The notes under the pieces: model-generated
Databases searched by the model: none
Told to the model about the DNA's origin: nothing
What the model saw: the letters and a program-made list of their open reading frames with translations, nothing else
Shown: positions 49,301 through 60,389 of the stretch, one piece after another
Numbering within the stretch: position 1 is the first letter of the stretch
How the letters are laid out: every line of letters starts with the position of its first letter
Source: Diploscapter coronatus
Lineage: Eukaryota > Nematoda > Chromadorea > Rhabditida > Rhabditidae
Assembly: GCA_964036155.1 (NCBI GenBank)
Contig: OZ038422.1
Span: 39,765,201 to 39,829,200, forward strand
Direction of reading: 5' to 3'
DNA length: 64,000 nucleotides
Position numbers and translations under genes: made by a program

Positions 49301-52300
49301 GTATGCAATAATGCCTTTCAATACATGTTTCCAATCTAAAAGCTACTAATTACAGTCGAAGCATTGTGTGTGATGCCCCAAATGCGAGGGCATTTGTTCA
49401 CCATGTAGATGGTGATTGCCAATACGATGGTAATGGCGACAATCTGTGGCAACTGGACTGCCACAATGGTAGCTGGGCCAGTTACAACCCAGTTTCTGGA
49501 ATAGTGCAGCCTGTGGATGAAGTTGGCTGTTATGTGCCAGGTATTTGATTTACAGAGGGTATCATATAAATTGACAGATGTTGTAAAAATGTCAATTTTA
49601 TATTCACAATCAGCTATAGAAATTATCTGATTCCATTGAACCTTCCTGATTCCATCTTGACTCTAATGATAATGATCAATTCTCTATCAAGCCTTTGCCA
49701 TTATGCATTTTGAATATACGATAATTCGCTAATTTGTTATATCTGCATTTGGAATTCCCATTTTCATTGATCTCATTTCCCACTAACTGGGGACCACCTT
49801 TCAAGGCCAAGATATGTCGAATAATGACTATCCATTATTCAATCTTTCATCAGAGAAGAAGCTAACGGTGAAGTCAAAAATTAGCATTTATGCTAATTGA
49901 AAAATCAAATCGCGATAAAAAAAAAACTACGTTGCACACCGCGGGAAAGTTGCGCATCTTTTGGTGCAAACCCCATCTCAATTGGATGATCACATCTCTA
50001 GATATAAGCGTGCACAAAAAAACAGACACATTTACAAAAATACTAGCAAGGCCTGATTAGTTAATTAAAGTTTATATCTATACCATTGACATAAATAGTT
50101 CTGTGAATTACAAGCAACTCATGTTGAGTGAATTCGATAATCTTTCTGGCTTCATTAACAGCCAGGTTCGGCTAATTTCAAAATCAATTTCCCAGTTTAC
50201 CAAGAGCACGAAGATAATAAGACTTTTTCATAATATAACATGATAAGTCAAATTATATTTTCAATAAGATAATATAAGTTCAATACTGCACAACTAAATC
50301 ATTTCAACAGATTTTATATTGATTTATTCAGGACCATTACTGGAAGAAGAAAAGAACACCGCGTTCGGTGATTTATCACCGGAGGAACAGAACAAGGTCC
50401 TAGTTTATAACTATAACTTTATCTACATGAATTAAATATGAAAGTATATCGCATTCAATAAGTATTTTCTTGCATTAAAACACATAGAAACGCGGCGACA
50501 ATGAGATAATTAACATTGACCATATTTATCGGAAAATTTTTGTCGAAAAAAGTATTTTAGATCATCGAAGATATCACATACGATCCTACATTGACGAGGG
50601 ATTATATTCCATTTTTGATTGGTGGCTATACAGATGAAGTGCGAAAAGGTCTAGGCTACACAGCGGAAGAGACATTCTACGGTGCTTCATATGAAGACAA
50701 GACATTTGATATATCGTAAGATAGATAATCAACCAAGATATTTTAAATTTGTCTTCCAGAAGAGATTTCACTGAAATTTATGATAAGAGTCTGGGTACTT
50801 GCTATACATTCAATCACGAAAATGGATCAATGCATTATAAATTGAGGAAACCTGGAATGCAAGAAGGTTGTGTATTTTCATTCAACTTATAAGGTCTTGT
50901 AAAATTCAGTTAAACTAATTTTATAGAATATTGCATATTTTGTCTCAATACTTGATAGCCTTTCTCTATGTATGAATTATTATTCAGGTCTTTCGGTGTT
51001 GCTTCGCGTGTATCCACACGAATATTTGAGCTGGACGGTTCTTTCGGGATTTATGGTATTCGTGCATGATAACAGTGAAGCGGTCGTATCAGATTCACCA
51101 AGAATTAACACTAGAAGTGGATCTCACACGAATCTGCTTATTGACATGGTATGTTATTCATTTTTATCTTCAAAGTGAATTATCAGCATAGAGTTAGTAT
51201 GAACATTTAGATATAACTTATTGATGAATATAAGTTGTGAATTAATCAGTGCAAATAATTTAGACGAAATACGTTCGACTTGGCGGCAGATACGGAAAAT
51301 GCGCCAATAGTATAAATGAAGTTAAAAGCTTCTATTATCTGGGGTCTTATACTACGGATGTAAGTCCAGAAGATTCGTGCACATATTAGCCATTCTATGT
51401 AAATCGGTAGAATGGCTTGGCACAACCCAAAAACTATTTTTCTGAAAATGAGTCCAAATAATGTAATCAAGGGTGGGGAATCCAAAAATCGAGGTCCCAG
51501 AGCTCGGGCGCGCGTCGTTTACGCTACAGTAAATGACGTACTGGAAAACTCAAAAATCGTCTAGAGGCATATAACCCGATCAATACCTATATCAAACGAT
51601 GCAACTCGACGAGATAAACAACTTTCATTAACAAAATTTTTCGATTTGATGTTTACATAAAAAGTTATAGGCCAAAAAGTATCAAAATTAGTCAATTTTG
51701 CAACATTTTCGATCAGTACGCTCGTAAAACACCGGGGGTGCACCATATTTTTACATAGTATTAAAGTAGAATCCTTGGGGGTTATATCAGTACCTACCAC
51801 TTTGCACAAAATGGGGTACTTTTCGAGAAATTAATTTTTTTCGAAATGTGGTCAAATGCTATTTTGAACGAAAAATTTTCAAAAATTCATATCTTCCTGT
51901 ATTTTACACTAAATTTCATGATTATCTTCTTATTTTGTAGATCTCATCGAGGAGAACATGATAAATATAAAAATAAAATTTTTAGAAATTATTTTTTGTA
52001 GGAAAAAATTATCCGAAGTTACCCTATATACCTGTACTGTGTTTACAAGGATAATTTAAATTAACGTAGGAGTTTTCCATGAAATCTTGTAGAGCTCTTT
52101 AAGTTGATTAACTTTTGTTCCAGAACTTATTCTAGAATGTGCACACACAGGGAGATATGAATTTTTGAAAATTTTTCGTTCAAAATAGCATTTGACCACA
52201 TTTCGAAAAAAATTAATTTCTCGAAAAGTACCCCATTTTGTGCAAAGTGGTAGGTACTGATATAACCCCCAAGGATTCTACTTTAATACTATGTAAAAAT

Positions 52301-54535
52301 ATGGTGCACCCCCGGTGTTTTACGAGCGTACTGATCGAAAATGTTGCAAAATTGACTAATTTTGATACTTTTTGGCCTATAACTTTTTATGTAAACATCA
52401 AATCGAAAAATTTTGTTAATGAAAGTTGTTTATCTCGTCGAGTTTCATCGTTTGATATAGGTATTGATCGGGTTATATGCCTCTAGACGATTTTTGAGTT
52501 TTCCAGTACGTCATTTACTGTAGCGTAAACGACGCGCGCCCGAGCTCTGGGACCTCGATTTTTGGATTCCCCACCCTTGATTACATTATTTGGACTCATT
52601 TTCAGAAAAATAGTTTTTGGGTTGTGCCAAGCCTTTCCCAGCAATACTCCATTTTTACATAGAATGGCTAATATGGAACAAATTTATTTCAGGGCTGTTT
52701 GAGAAGTTGCTATCAAGATGCTGTCTACGAAAAATGTGGATGTAATTTTTCATGATTTCTCATAACATCATGCATTATGCAAACATTATTTGAGCGCAAA
52801 AATTATTTAGATGGATTTTAAAAAAGGTGTTAGAACAATATAGAATGTTTCTTTCATTCATGATTTCAAAAACACACCCAATGTTGTCATTAATAAGGCA
52901 TAGTGAATGAGTTGTGGAGGAATTATGGAAAAATTCTCAGGCATGGACCCAAGGTATGTTTCAATAATTTCATAAATCATGAAATTTCGACGTTTAGATA
53001 CCCATCGGATCCTGAAAAATCGATGTGCACTCTGGCAATGCGTAAGCCAACATATTTATAAATTCTCTTTTATCTTATTGTACGAAAATTAGAGATTCTT
53101 TTTGCATAATTTGTGTACTTTGTTGTTTCTAGGTAGATTTTTTCAAAATTGCATGTATTTATTAAATAGATCCTCAGAGAATCAAATTCTTAGGTCGTTG
53201 TCTAAACAGCCTGCTAATAACGAGAGGGGATCCCTCGGAGTGGACCGATTGTGAGTGCCCCGTTCCCTGCACAAACACTGATTTTCGCATCACTTGGTCG
53301 GAAACGTTTATGAATAAGGTACTCATAAAGATAAATACTGTGAATATAAATAATAAATGATAAACTATGTAAATTTTAGGTTCCAGTCGAATGCTCGTAT
53401 CCGAATCAAACCTCTGTTTCAACTACTACATCACCACCATCAGGTAAGGAATATACGAATTTTGACGATTTGGAATTGTCGCAACGACGCAACGTGGCGA
53501 GATAGCGTATAAAAGCGAGAGAGCATTCTTTACCCTCTCCTATCCCTACATACTATTTCGCCTCGTTGCGACGTTGCGACGTTGCGCCTTTTTCAGATCA
53601 CCCGAATGAATTTTTCGATACAATTAACGCATGTATATCAAGATTATAATCACTCCATGCTTCGTAAAATTATCTTTTATTTTAGGAAGAAAGAAGCGTG
53701 AAATATTTCCACCTTACTACACAACAAGGTTAGTCATTAAACTATTTGTATCGTAAATCAATGGAAAACTTAAGCGTGAAGTGTTTTATTGAACGAGAGA
53801 AATTTTAACATAAATGGCTTTCAAATGTTTTATGAATCCTTTTCTATGTATATTTATTCAGTTTGATTCAAAGTATTTTCTTTGGCATCGAGATGAATAT
53901 TTTTAGTAGTCCGACATATCCGAGTTACCCTACCACCACCACTGACGAGCCTACATCTTCATCTGAAAGTGAGGAGGATGATGATGACGACGACTTTTCC
54001 GTGCCTCCCGCTGCCGATGCTTCAAGTTGTACTCATCAGGAAGTCTTGATGTATAATCCGGTGAGGATTTAGCTGCAATTATTTTATTTAATAAAAGGCT
54101 ATTCGAAATGCAGATTATATGCTTTTGATAACTGATATTATGGAAAGCTAAACATGTTGTGGTACCATATAAATTATTCAAAATTGCTGATGCAATAATT
54201 CAAAAGAATAAATATATTTTAGTCCGACTACATAAAAATTACGATGGCCGCTAGAACGTCCGTCAATAATGTTTATAAGGAGTTTCCAAAAATGACGGTG
54301 AATTAACTTTGCATTATATATTGTGTGATTGATATGTTTCAGTTTTCGAATTTCCTTTCATATACTGGTGGAATCCTAGGGATCTTGGCTGGCATTTCAG
54401 TGAGTTTATTGTTATTGTTCTTTCTTCTTTATTAAACGATAATTAGGATTCATCTTTCAGATAATAACCTTCATCGAATTCGGTGTTTTGATCATCCGGT
54501 TGTTCTATGACGCATGCTTCTTCGGAAAACAATAA
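46337..54535 (+). CDS. Signal peptide + C-type lectin + C6-like domain + DEG/ENaC channel region lacking TM1
   Basis: About 23 exons join in consistent phase into roughly 775 residues. Exon 1 gives a signal peptide ([20 protein letters not shown]). Exons from 47232 to 48052 form a C-type lectin domain: [69 protein letters not shown]. The Ca2+/sugar EPN motif reads EPA. A Cys-rich module (48927-49542; [41 protein letters not shown]) resembles the nematode C6 domain. From about 50333 the DEG/ENaC extracellular region runs: [59 protein letters not shown]. Then come RKKR, an acidic Thr/Ser-rich insertion, [11 protein letters not shown] and TM2 ([20 protein letters not shown]) with the GxS pore motif as GIS. 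It ends FFGKQ at TAA 54533-54535. No cytosolic N-terminus or TM1 was found, so a type I membrane topology is inferred. Confidence 0.75.
46431..46501. repeat. Near-perfect 71-bp hairpin just after exon 1 of the lectin-DEG/ENaC gene
   Basis: The 26-base arm 46439-46464 (AATTTTGCGTCACTTTTACG onward) is the exact reverse complement of 46468-46493, with loop TTG. Eight more outer bases pair with one mismatch. It starts about ten bases past the predicted donor of exon 1. Confidence 0.85.
46599..46670 (-). mobile_element. Helitron-like 3' terminus, opposite orientation, inside intron 1
   Basis: Reading the minus strand, AAAAGTCCTAGACGAGGGAG leads to GGCCGC-GAA-GCGACC, a spacer, then CTAG (46602-46599) followed by T. 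It is a close copy of 44027-44086 in inverted orientation. The element body would extend to the right, into intron 1 of the lectin-DEG/ENaC gene. Confidence 0.5.
51385..52674. mobile_element. Foldback element of 1.29 kb inside an intron of the lectin-DEG/ENaC gene
   Basis: The ends are ATATTAGCCATTCTATGTAA and its exact inverse. Arms of about 510 bp (to 51899 and from 52150) are nearly identical: the 82-codon open frames mirrored in the two arms differ by one residue. The inner sequence shares blocks with the foldback at 44473-46152. It sits in the intron between GSYTTD and GCLRSC, in a region that must be transcribed. Confidence 0.85.
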
Positions 54536-56549
54536 TTATGGGTTTGTAGATCTCGTTACCCATTAAAATCGTCGTAATTATATTACATTCAAACATTGTT
54601 TGGTTCCAATAAAGTTGTTATAGCTGAATGAGAATTCAATAATCGAGCTGATTTGTTATGCCATTGACGATTTTTAAACAGTTTTAAATATGCATGTATC
54701 CTTCATTTAAAATTTTTAAGAGAGAGTCTTGGTAAGAATCAACAAGGGGATGGCTAGAACAAAAGCCTCGTTTTTTGATGATTTTTTAAGGGCCCGTTCA
54801 TACTTAGTTGCAATGCAACTTGCAATTTGCAACTCGCTTGAAATAGCATAGGAAATGAAGAGAGCGCGATTGCATCATGTTGCATCAATTCTTGTGCTCT
54901 CTTCATTTCTCATGCTATTTTAAGCGAGTTGCAAATTGCAAGTTGCATTGCAACTAAGTATGAACGGGCCCTAATGGTTTCTGACTATATTCTACCTGAA
55001 AAATACGATTCCGAGCTTTTTCTCGAAGTTTTCAAGTTCGGGCCCAGGGGGTCAAATTTCAAGTCATCCCGACACCCCGAAACCTATATCAGATTGTTCA
55101 GCTCGATGGCTGAGTCAAATGGTGCAGACATTTTCGAATCCAACCTTCCTAACCTGAGCTATGGCTAAAAACAGTGCAAAATGCCAAAAAGCATGGATCT
55201 TCGGGGAAAAATCGAAATTTACATACAGTGTCGTAGGTACTACATCCCAATATTTTCATCGAATAAAGTACATGTCCTACTCATACTAATTCAATAATTG
55301 TTTTGAAAAAATAGCGGCAACAGTTTATCGAAAAATCGGCCCGAAGTCGGACCTGAAAATTTCGATTTTTCAAAAATCAATGGTAACCCCACAAATCATA
55401 TACCAATCGATAGAGCATGAAAAACTGAGCAACTTTTGTGAAGATACTTTGGGTCTAGCTATAATGGTATGCGTGGTATGGAGGTTTGAATGGGTCAGAT
55501 ACCGAAAATAGCAAACATTTTCAAAAATTCATAACTTTTCCAAAATCAAGCGAATTCGAAAAATCTTTTCGGGATATAGCAGATTAAGGGTAGCACTTCA
55601 TTTTTGCTTCCTAGAGTACCGTGCTACCACTTTACCATGTTGCCATATGGGCCCATGGTATACCACCCATATGGTACCAGAGTGGTACTATACCAAAATG
55701 GGTATCAATCGACTCGAAATCGACTGAGAAGTAATATCCGAGTCCATTTCTATCAAATACAGCAAGTGGCTGGCCCCTCTAAACCTATATATTTTAGAAA
55801 GTATACTTCATGGTTATATTCATTCTTTTTAATTTTTCGAAAATCTTTCATAGCAAAAGTTTTCTTTGTACCTCCTGTTTACAGTCAAATCGTCAAAACT
55901 CCCAACTTTGACCCCCACCTAGCTCCGCCCACCTTTGGGGCGGGGCCTGGTCTCCCCATTTTTGCGATTAGGGTCCATGGATGTATCCACTATATAAGTT
56001 TGGTTCGGATCCGGGACACTTTTGCAGTTGTCCGGACCCTTGTTCCAGTTACTCGTGGAATGACTCTTAAGAATGACAGAAGAATAGAATTTTGAACTTT
56101 CAAGAATTTTTGGAGATCAAGTTTTGATATCTTCTAAAATCCAATTCAATTTGGGTGTACTGATAATGACCACGATTCGAAAATGTCATGCAGGTCTTTT
56201 GAAATTCAATTTTCTAACTAGGAAAATAAGAACTTTCATGATTAGAAGACGAATTTATTCAATCCATAGATGGAATAACTTTTGCTCGGATAAAATTAAA
56301 ATCAATCAATCAATCAACCTTTCGGCAGCTTCTTACTTCATACCTTTAATGGTTTTTTTTCGGTTCACGAATAACGAAAAGAATAAGAAAAAAACAGAAA
56401 TCAACTATATCGCCCATTTTATACTAGAAAACTAGAAGGAATAAAATGAAAAATTTATCGAAAAATCAATAAAACAGGAAGATAAAAGTCCGAATTACAA
56501 AATAACTTTATAAAACTACTAGAGTATCTGTGTACTGATCTGTCTCTGT
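54536..56549. other. Intergenic region with repeats
   Basis: No gene is supported. It contains a MITE (54788-54973), a stretch at about 55000-55600 whose style (GAAAAATCGGCCCGAAGTCG, ACCAATCGATAGAGCATG) resembles the foldback interiors, a cluster of GGTACC/GGTATACC words at about 55610-55710, and the GGATCCGGGACACTTTTGC block at 56006 that recurs inverted near 30530-30577. Confidence 0.5.
54788..54973. mobile_element. MITE, about 185 bp, long terminal inverted repeats
   Basis: AGGGCCCGTTCATACTTAGT and a further 25 or more bases (TGCAATGCAACTTGCAATTT, then GCAACTCGC) are exactly inverted at the right end, which closes with GAACGGGCCCT. A diverged copy occurs in an ATPase intron at 26000-26151. 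Confidence 0.85.
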
Positions 56550-59500
56550 CTAAGGCTTGAAGGTGGCGAGGAAGTTGGTCACTACCTCCTTCAGCTTGCC
56601 GTCTGTCGCAGGCGTGAGCTGACCCTCCTCTCTGTAATCAAAATGTTCATTTTATGTGGATTTTTGAACAACAAAATTAGGCAACTGCAAAAGTTTGAGT
56701 ATTTTTAAAGAGACAAAAGTATGATTCATTCATGTTTATGAGATCGGTGTTAAAGATTTACACCTAATAATAAAATGAATTGACATTGACATGATATCAT
56801 AAAAATATGAACACTTCCTAAGGAAAAAAAAAACATCTTTCTGTTAAGGCATTTTTGCTCGACTATTAAAAGCGAAATAAGTTGAATCCCGAATTCTCTA
56901 AATTGAATTTTCCTGATTATTTTACCTGATGGTCTTGAGCAGATCCTGTTGGCTGGATCGAAGATGAGCGAGGAATTCCTTCTCGAATTTGGTGATCAGC
57001 GACGGGTCCAATTTGTCGAGGTGTCCCTTGACTCCGGCATAGATCACACCAACCTAAACAATCAGTTATTTATTTCCCTCTATTATCAAATTCAGATTTG
57101 GAAATATATACGTATCGTTTGACTACTTGGAAATCAAAATTTTCTTAATTCATGTAAATATTTAGTTAAGGATGGCAGGCAAAAAGATCCATTCCCTAAA
57201 CTACTTCGCGCACACGATTTTCAAGTAGTCTGTTTTTCGATTTTTCTATCCCACACCTGCTCTTCAATACCCATCGGCACGTACTGTCCCTGTTTGAGAA
57301 GCTCAGTGAGACGGACTCCACGGTTGAGCAGCTGCTGAGTGGCTGCGTCCAAGTCCGAGCCGAACTGCGCGAATGCAGCCACCTGAAATTTGAATTGAAT
57401 TAAAAAAAAATTACATTTGGATTTCAATTCGTTACTTTTTCATTTTTCAAGAAAATTAACTTGAGTTTTATGTTCGATTTGTCTAACCTCACGGTACTGA
57501 GCCAACTCGAGTTTCATGGATCCGGCGACCTGTTTCATGGCCTTGGTCTGAGCGGCGGAGCCGACACGCGACACGGACAGACCCACGTTGATGGCGGGAC
57601 GCACACCCTTGTAGAACAGCTCAGTCTCCAAGAAGATCTGGCCGTCAGTGATCGAAATGACGTTCGTTGGAATGTAGGCAGACACGTCACCGGCCTGCAA
57701 ATATTTCATTTTGAAATGTTTCAGGATAATTCGGAAAAGTATCCAAAATTCAATGAAAAACAATCGCAATTTAAATAGTTTTACTATTAGGGTATAGGGC
57801 TGATAGGGGGAAATTGAGTCCTTTTCCGGGTTGCCCATTTTTGAAGAGTTCATGATTTTCACCTGAGTCTCAATGACTGGCAGAGCAGTCAGAGATCCTC
57901 CGCCCAAGTTGTTGTTCATCTTGGCAGCTCTCTCGAGCAGACGCGAGTGCAGATAGAAGACATCTCCGGGGTAGGCCTCACGACCGGGGGGACGACGCAG
58001 CAGCAGAGACATCTGGAAATTGGATTCTTGTTCAAACAATTCTATGGTCTAGCATATTTTGTATTTTGCACCCGGTTCTGCACGAAATATTGAGATTCTA
58101 TGCAGAAATTCGGTGTGTGAAATGCCGAATTGGTGATTTTGTAGTTTTAACGTGAATTATCATTTAGTTCTGAATTCCTCTACCTGACGGTAGGCGACGG
58201 CCTGTTTGGACAGATCGTCGTAGATGATGAGTGCGTGTTTGCCGTTGTCGCGGAAGAACTCGCCCATGGCACAGCCCGAATAGGGTGCCAGGAACTGCAG
58301 TGGGGCGGCATCGGAAGCCGTGGCAGACACGACGATGGTGTAGCCCATCGCGCCCGCGTCCGTCAGACGCTTCACGATCTGAGCGACAGTCGAACGCTTC
58401 TGTCCGATGGCGACGTAGATGCAGTACAGCTTCTTCTTCTCGTCGCCGGCCTCGTTGAAACGCTTCTGGTTGATGATCGTATCGATGGCGATAGCGGTCT
58501 TTCTAAACATGAACCGTTATTTGGAAACTCGGAATTTTTTTTTGAAAAGTTGATGCATTTTGCAAAATACTGAATTTATACCCAGTCTGACGATCACCGA
58601 TGATCAGCTCACGTTGACCACGACCGATGGGCACCAGCGAGTCGACTGCCTTGACACCAGTCAACATGGGCTCGCGCACGGACAGACGGGGGATGATACC
58701 GGGGGCCTAAATAGTTCTTGCTCGCTCAGAATCAAATTTTCCCATCAAATGGAAATTTGTAAGATGATCCAGATTTGAAATCGGAGTCTGGAATTTAGTA
58801 CTCCTAATTCAAGATTTATTCGAGAATGTGGAGGACTAAGTTCTTGCTCCTACGCGCTTTGCAATTTCGACGAATCATACAATTTGATTACCTTGACTTC
58901 GACACGAGATCTCTTGGCCTGCTTGATGGGGCCCTTTCCGTCGATGGGATTGCCGAGGGCATCGACGACTCTGCCGAGCAGACCGTCGCCGACAGGCACG
59001 TCGACGATGGCGCCCGTTCGCTTGACGATGTCGCCCTCTCTGATGACCTTATCGTTACCGAACACGACAACACCCACGTTGTCCGGCTCCAAGTTCAGAG
59101 CCATTCCCTGCAGAAGATCGATTAGAACGGTTTTTGAGCAAACTTCTCAAAACGCGACCTGCAGAAAAGTATGCCTTTCCGAGGGAGATTAAGAAGAAAT
59201 GCTCTTTTTCTCCCGATGTGACACACTAGTTTTCTGCGGGTCGAGTTTTGAGAAGGAAGAAACGGCAACAGCAATATGGCGACAGGACAGCATGCGCTTT
59301 TCTACAATATAACAGCACAATTTCCATCACATTACACTATTCTGCTATAGAAATCGTGTCGTCATATTGTCGAAAGAGCGTGCCATCCTGCCGTCATTTT
59401 GTAACTGCTGGAAAAAATTGCCTTGATTCCAGAGTCGAATTCCACCATCTCCTCTGCCTGAATGTTCTTCAGACCATAGACACGAGCGATACCGTCTCCA

Positions 59501-59964
59501 ATCGACAGCACCTGGAAAAATCAATATTTTTCAAAAAATTTGTATTTTTTGAAGGAAGTTCCCAAATATTTCCTAATATGGAAAAATTTCGAGAACCGTC
59601 TAACAAAGATGTTGGCACTTTTCTCGAACCTTTCCGGTTTCCTCGAGATTGATGTTGGTCTCCTGTCCGAGGATGCGCTCCTCCAGAATCTTGGACACCT
59701 CGGAGCCGGCCGAGGCCATACGAGAGGCGGTCGTTGAGACGTTCGCATTCTGCGCCTGCAACAGAATTTTCTCATCAAAGCAAAGGTTTCCTCGAATTCT
59801 GTAAAGTTCACCCACATAAACCTAGAGAGAATTCATCCAACTTCTGAAGAAACTAGGAAAATTCTACAAGAGGAAAGTTGTGAGCAGACTCCACAAAACC
59901 CCGATTCTCCACACCCAACCTTCAAAGTGTTGCCGAGCACGGTGGCGAGTCTCTTGGAGAGCAT
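56550..59964 (-). CDS. ATP5F1A: Mitochondrial ATP synthase F1 subunit alpha
   Basis: The alpha subunit forms the F1 hexamer with beta in the mitochondrial matrix and carries the non-catalytic nucleotide sites. The product starts [15 protein letters not shown], a basic amphipathic presequence, and proceeds through [68 protein letters not shown], the Walker A segment [106 protein letters not shown] and the C-terminus [13 protein letters not shown] before TAG at 56550-56552. The protein is full length for the family (about 540-550 residues). One intron (59108-59421) has a GC donor and contains a MITE-like hairpin. MCRS1 is divergently arranged about 425 bp away. Confidence 0.97.
59108..59421 (-). 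other. GC-AG intron in ATP synthase alpha
   Basis: On the minus strand the exon ends GGAATCAAG and the intron begins GCAATT; the acceptor is CTGCAG before GGAATGGCTCTG. Splicing gives [20 protein letters not shown], which matches the universally conserved alpha-subunit sequence with no gap. No GT donor gives this joint. Confidence 0.8.
59139..59255. repeat. MITE-like hairpin in the ATP synthase alpha intron
   Basis: AAACTTCTCAAAACGCGACC at the left is mirrored by GGGTCGAGTTTTGAGAAGG at the right, with an inner AAATGCTCTTTTTC. It belongs to the same family as 7588-7733 and 20541-20660. Confidence 0.65.
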
Positions 59965-60389
59965 TGTTACCGATAGTTTGAGCGCACGTCAACCGACTTC
60001 TGAAAACAAATCAGGAAATGACCGGCTCGGAAATCGCGAAAAAATAGAAAATGAAACGAGCGTTCTTCAAATGGGCGGCCACTGCTTTCTGCGTAGAGCG
60101 AGAAATACGCAATCCGTCTACTGTAGCGCGCAAACGCGCACGAATGCACACATTGCTCGTTTTCGATTTTCAGCTTTGATTTTCGTCGTTTTTTCTCGCT
60201 TTTTAAAATTTTATTTGCCAACTCGGATATCCCGAAATTCTCGCAACCTCGCAACTTTGAAGATGGTATGCAAAATCGATGGAGAGCTTCTCTACTCCCT
60301 CCTTGTCCTCTACTCTATTTCGCAAAGTTGCGGGAGTTTCGAATAGTGATTTGATTTTTAAACTTATATCTTATTTTAGCGAATCAGGC
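59965..60389. promoter_or_regulatory. Divergent promoter region between ATP synthase alpha and MCRS1
   Basis: Both genes start at the edges of this gap of about 425 bp and point away from each other, so their promoters must share or adjoin it. A GC-rich patch with TGTAGCGCGCAAACGCGCAC lies near 60121. TTATTTTAG at 60379 and GAATCAG at 60387, just before the MCRS1 ATG, are candidate splice acceptors. No TATA box is obvious. Confidence 0.5.

Noticed and set aside
51561..52486. Two mirrored 82-codon open frames in the two arms of the intronic foldback
   Set aside because: They are the same sequence read on opposite strands of a palindrome inside an intron, with no family resemblance; they follow from the inverted repeat rather than from coding.
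54929..55168. 79-codon open frame after the fusion gene
   Set aside because: It begins inside the right arm of a MITE and has no recognisable content.
58231..58573. Long plus-strand open frames opposite ATP synthase alpha exons
   Set aside because: They are antisense shadows of a strongly conserved minus-strand coding sequence.
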